A stretch of DNA of 64,000 nucleotides, taken from NCBI GenBank assembly GCA_012932865.1, contig SAXG01000011.1, positions 620,001 through 684,000 on the forward strand, in the 5' to 3' direction. This stretch comes from Amylostereum areolatum. Taxonomy: Eukaryota; Basidiomycota; Agaricomycetes; Russulales; Stereaceae. The number at the start of each line of letters is the position of its first letter. Within the stretch, counting starts at the first letter, position 1. Of this stretch, positions 63,931 to 64,000 are shown in pieces. Position numbers and translations under genes: made by a program. The notes beneath the pieces were generated by a model, which saw only the letters and a program-made list of their open reading frames with translations, had not been told where the DNA came from and ran no database searches.

Positions 63931-64000
63931 CGAGCTCAAGACTGGTAGCTTCTATGCCCGTCGCGGACACCATCCTAGTTTCATTACTACACGACACGAT
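63931..64000. other. Right edge of window
   Basis: 70 bases after the NUP stop; nothing recognised. Confidence 0.5.

Overview
The window reads as nuclear DNA of an Agaricomycete (mushroom-forming basidiomycete; the gene set and GC-rich, intron-dense genes suggest a polypore, but the species cannot be fixed). Genes carry many short GT-AG introns. Recognised families are a fruit-body lectin, a GH78 rhamnosidase-like enzyme, cyanamide hydratase, a COQ8-type kinase, an Opi3-type methyltransferase, purine nucleoside permease (NUP) proteins and an MLKL-like protein.

Left arm, 1-15.9 kb, is transposon territory. A partial unknown gene (1-447) and a divergent pair of unknown genes (893-3061 minus, 3249-4.1 kb plus) lie beside a Tnp2-type (CACTA-like) transposase gene (4955-15562, minus). 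That gene is split by a complete 7,097-bp Ty3/Gypsy chromovirus (6631-13727) with 420-bp LTRs that look identical, a CCTCC target duplication, a Tf1-like self-priming layout and a 1.35-kb leader without a single ATG.

Centre, 15.9-33.9 kb, is an NCS1-type nucleobase/allantoin/hydantoin permease gene cut in two by a 15,666-bp DNA transposon (16572-32237) with terminal inverted repeats of about 230 bp and a 6-bp duplication (CCAGGG). The transposon encodes an rve-type DDE transposase and an unusual cargo: a protein that starts with a near copy of the histone H3 tail followed by a PHD-like finger and a caspase/CHAT-like H...C core; a cysteine-rich basic protein; a BTB/POZ protein; a zinc-ribbon protein with a disordered basic tail and an in-frame TGA; and a protein ending in an HxD...H...R signature of 2-oxoglutarate/Fe(II) dioxygenases, as in TET/JBP enzymes. 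Inside it sit a GC-rich satellite, a decayed Copia gag, a 667-bp hAT-type nonautonomous element and small tandem repeats. This element, with its chromatin-themed cargo, is the most interesting object in the window.

Right arm, 33.9-64 kb, holds host genes. A hydantoinase/oxoprolinase-DUF917 fusion gene is divergent to the broken permease, which suggests a hydantoin or nucleobase uptake-and-hydrolysis pair; its sequence contains an N, a 188-bp assembly-like duplication and several one-base shifts. Then follow the lectin, GH78, NUP copy 1, two tandem 7-TM paralogues, the MLKL-like gene, a COQ8/Opi3 divergent pair, cyanamide hydratase and NUP copy 2.
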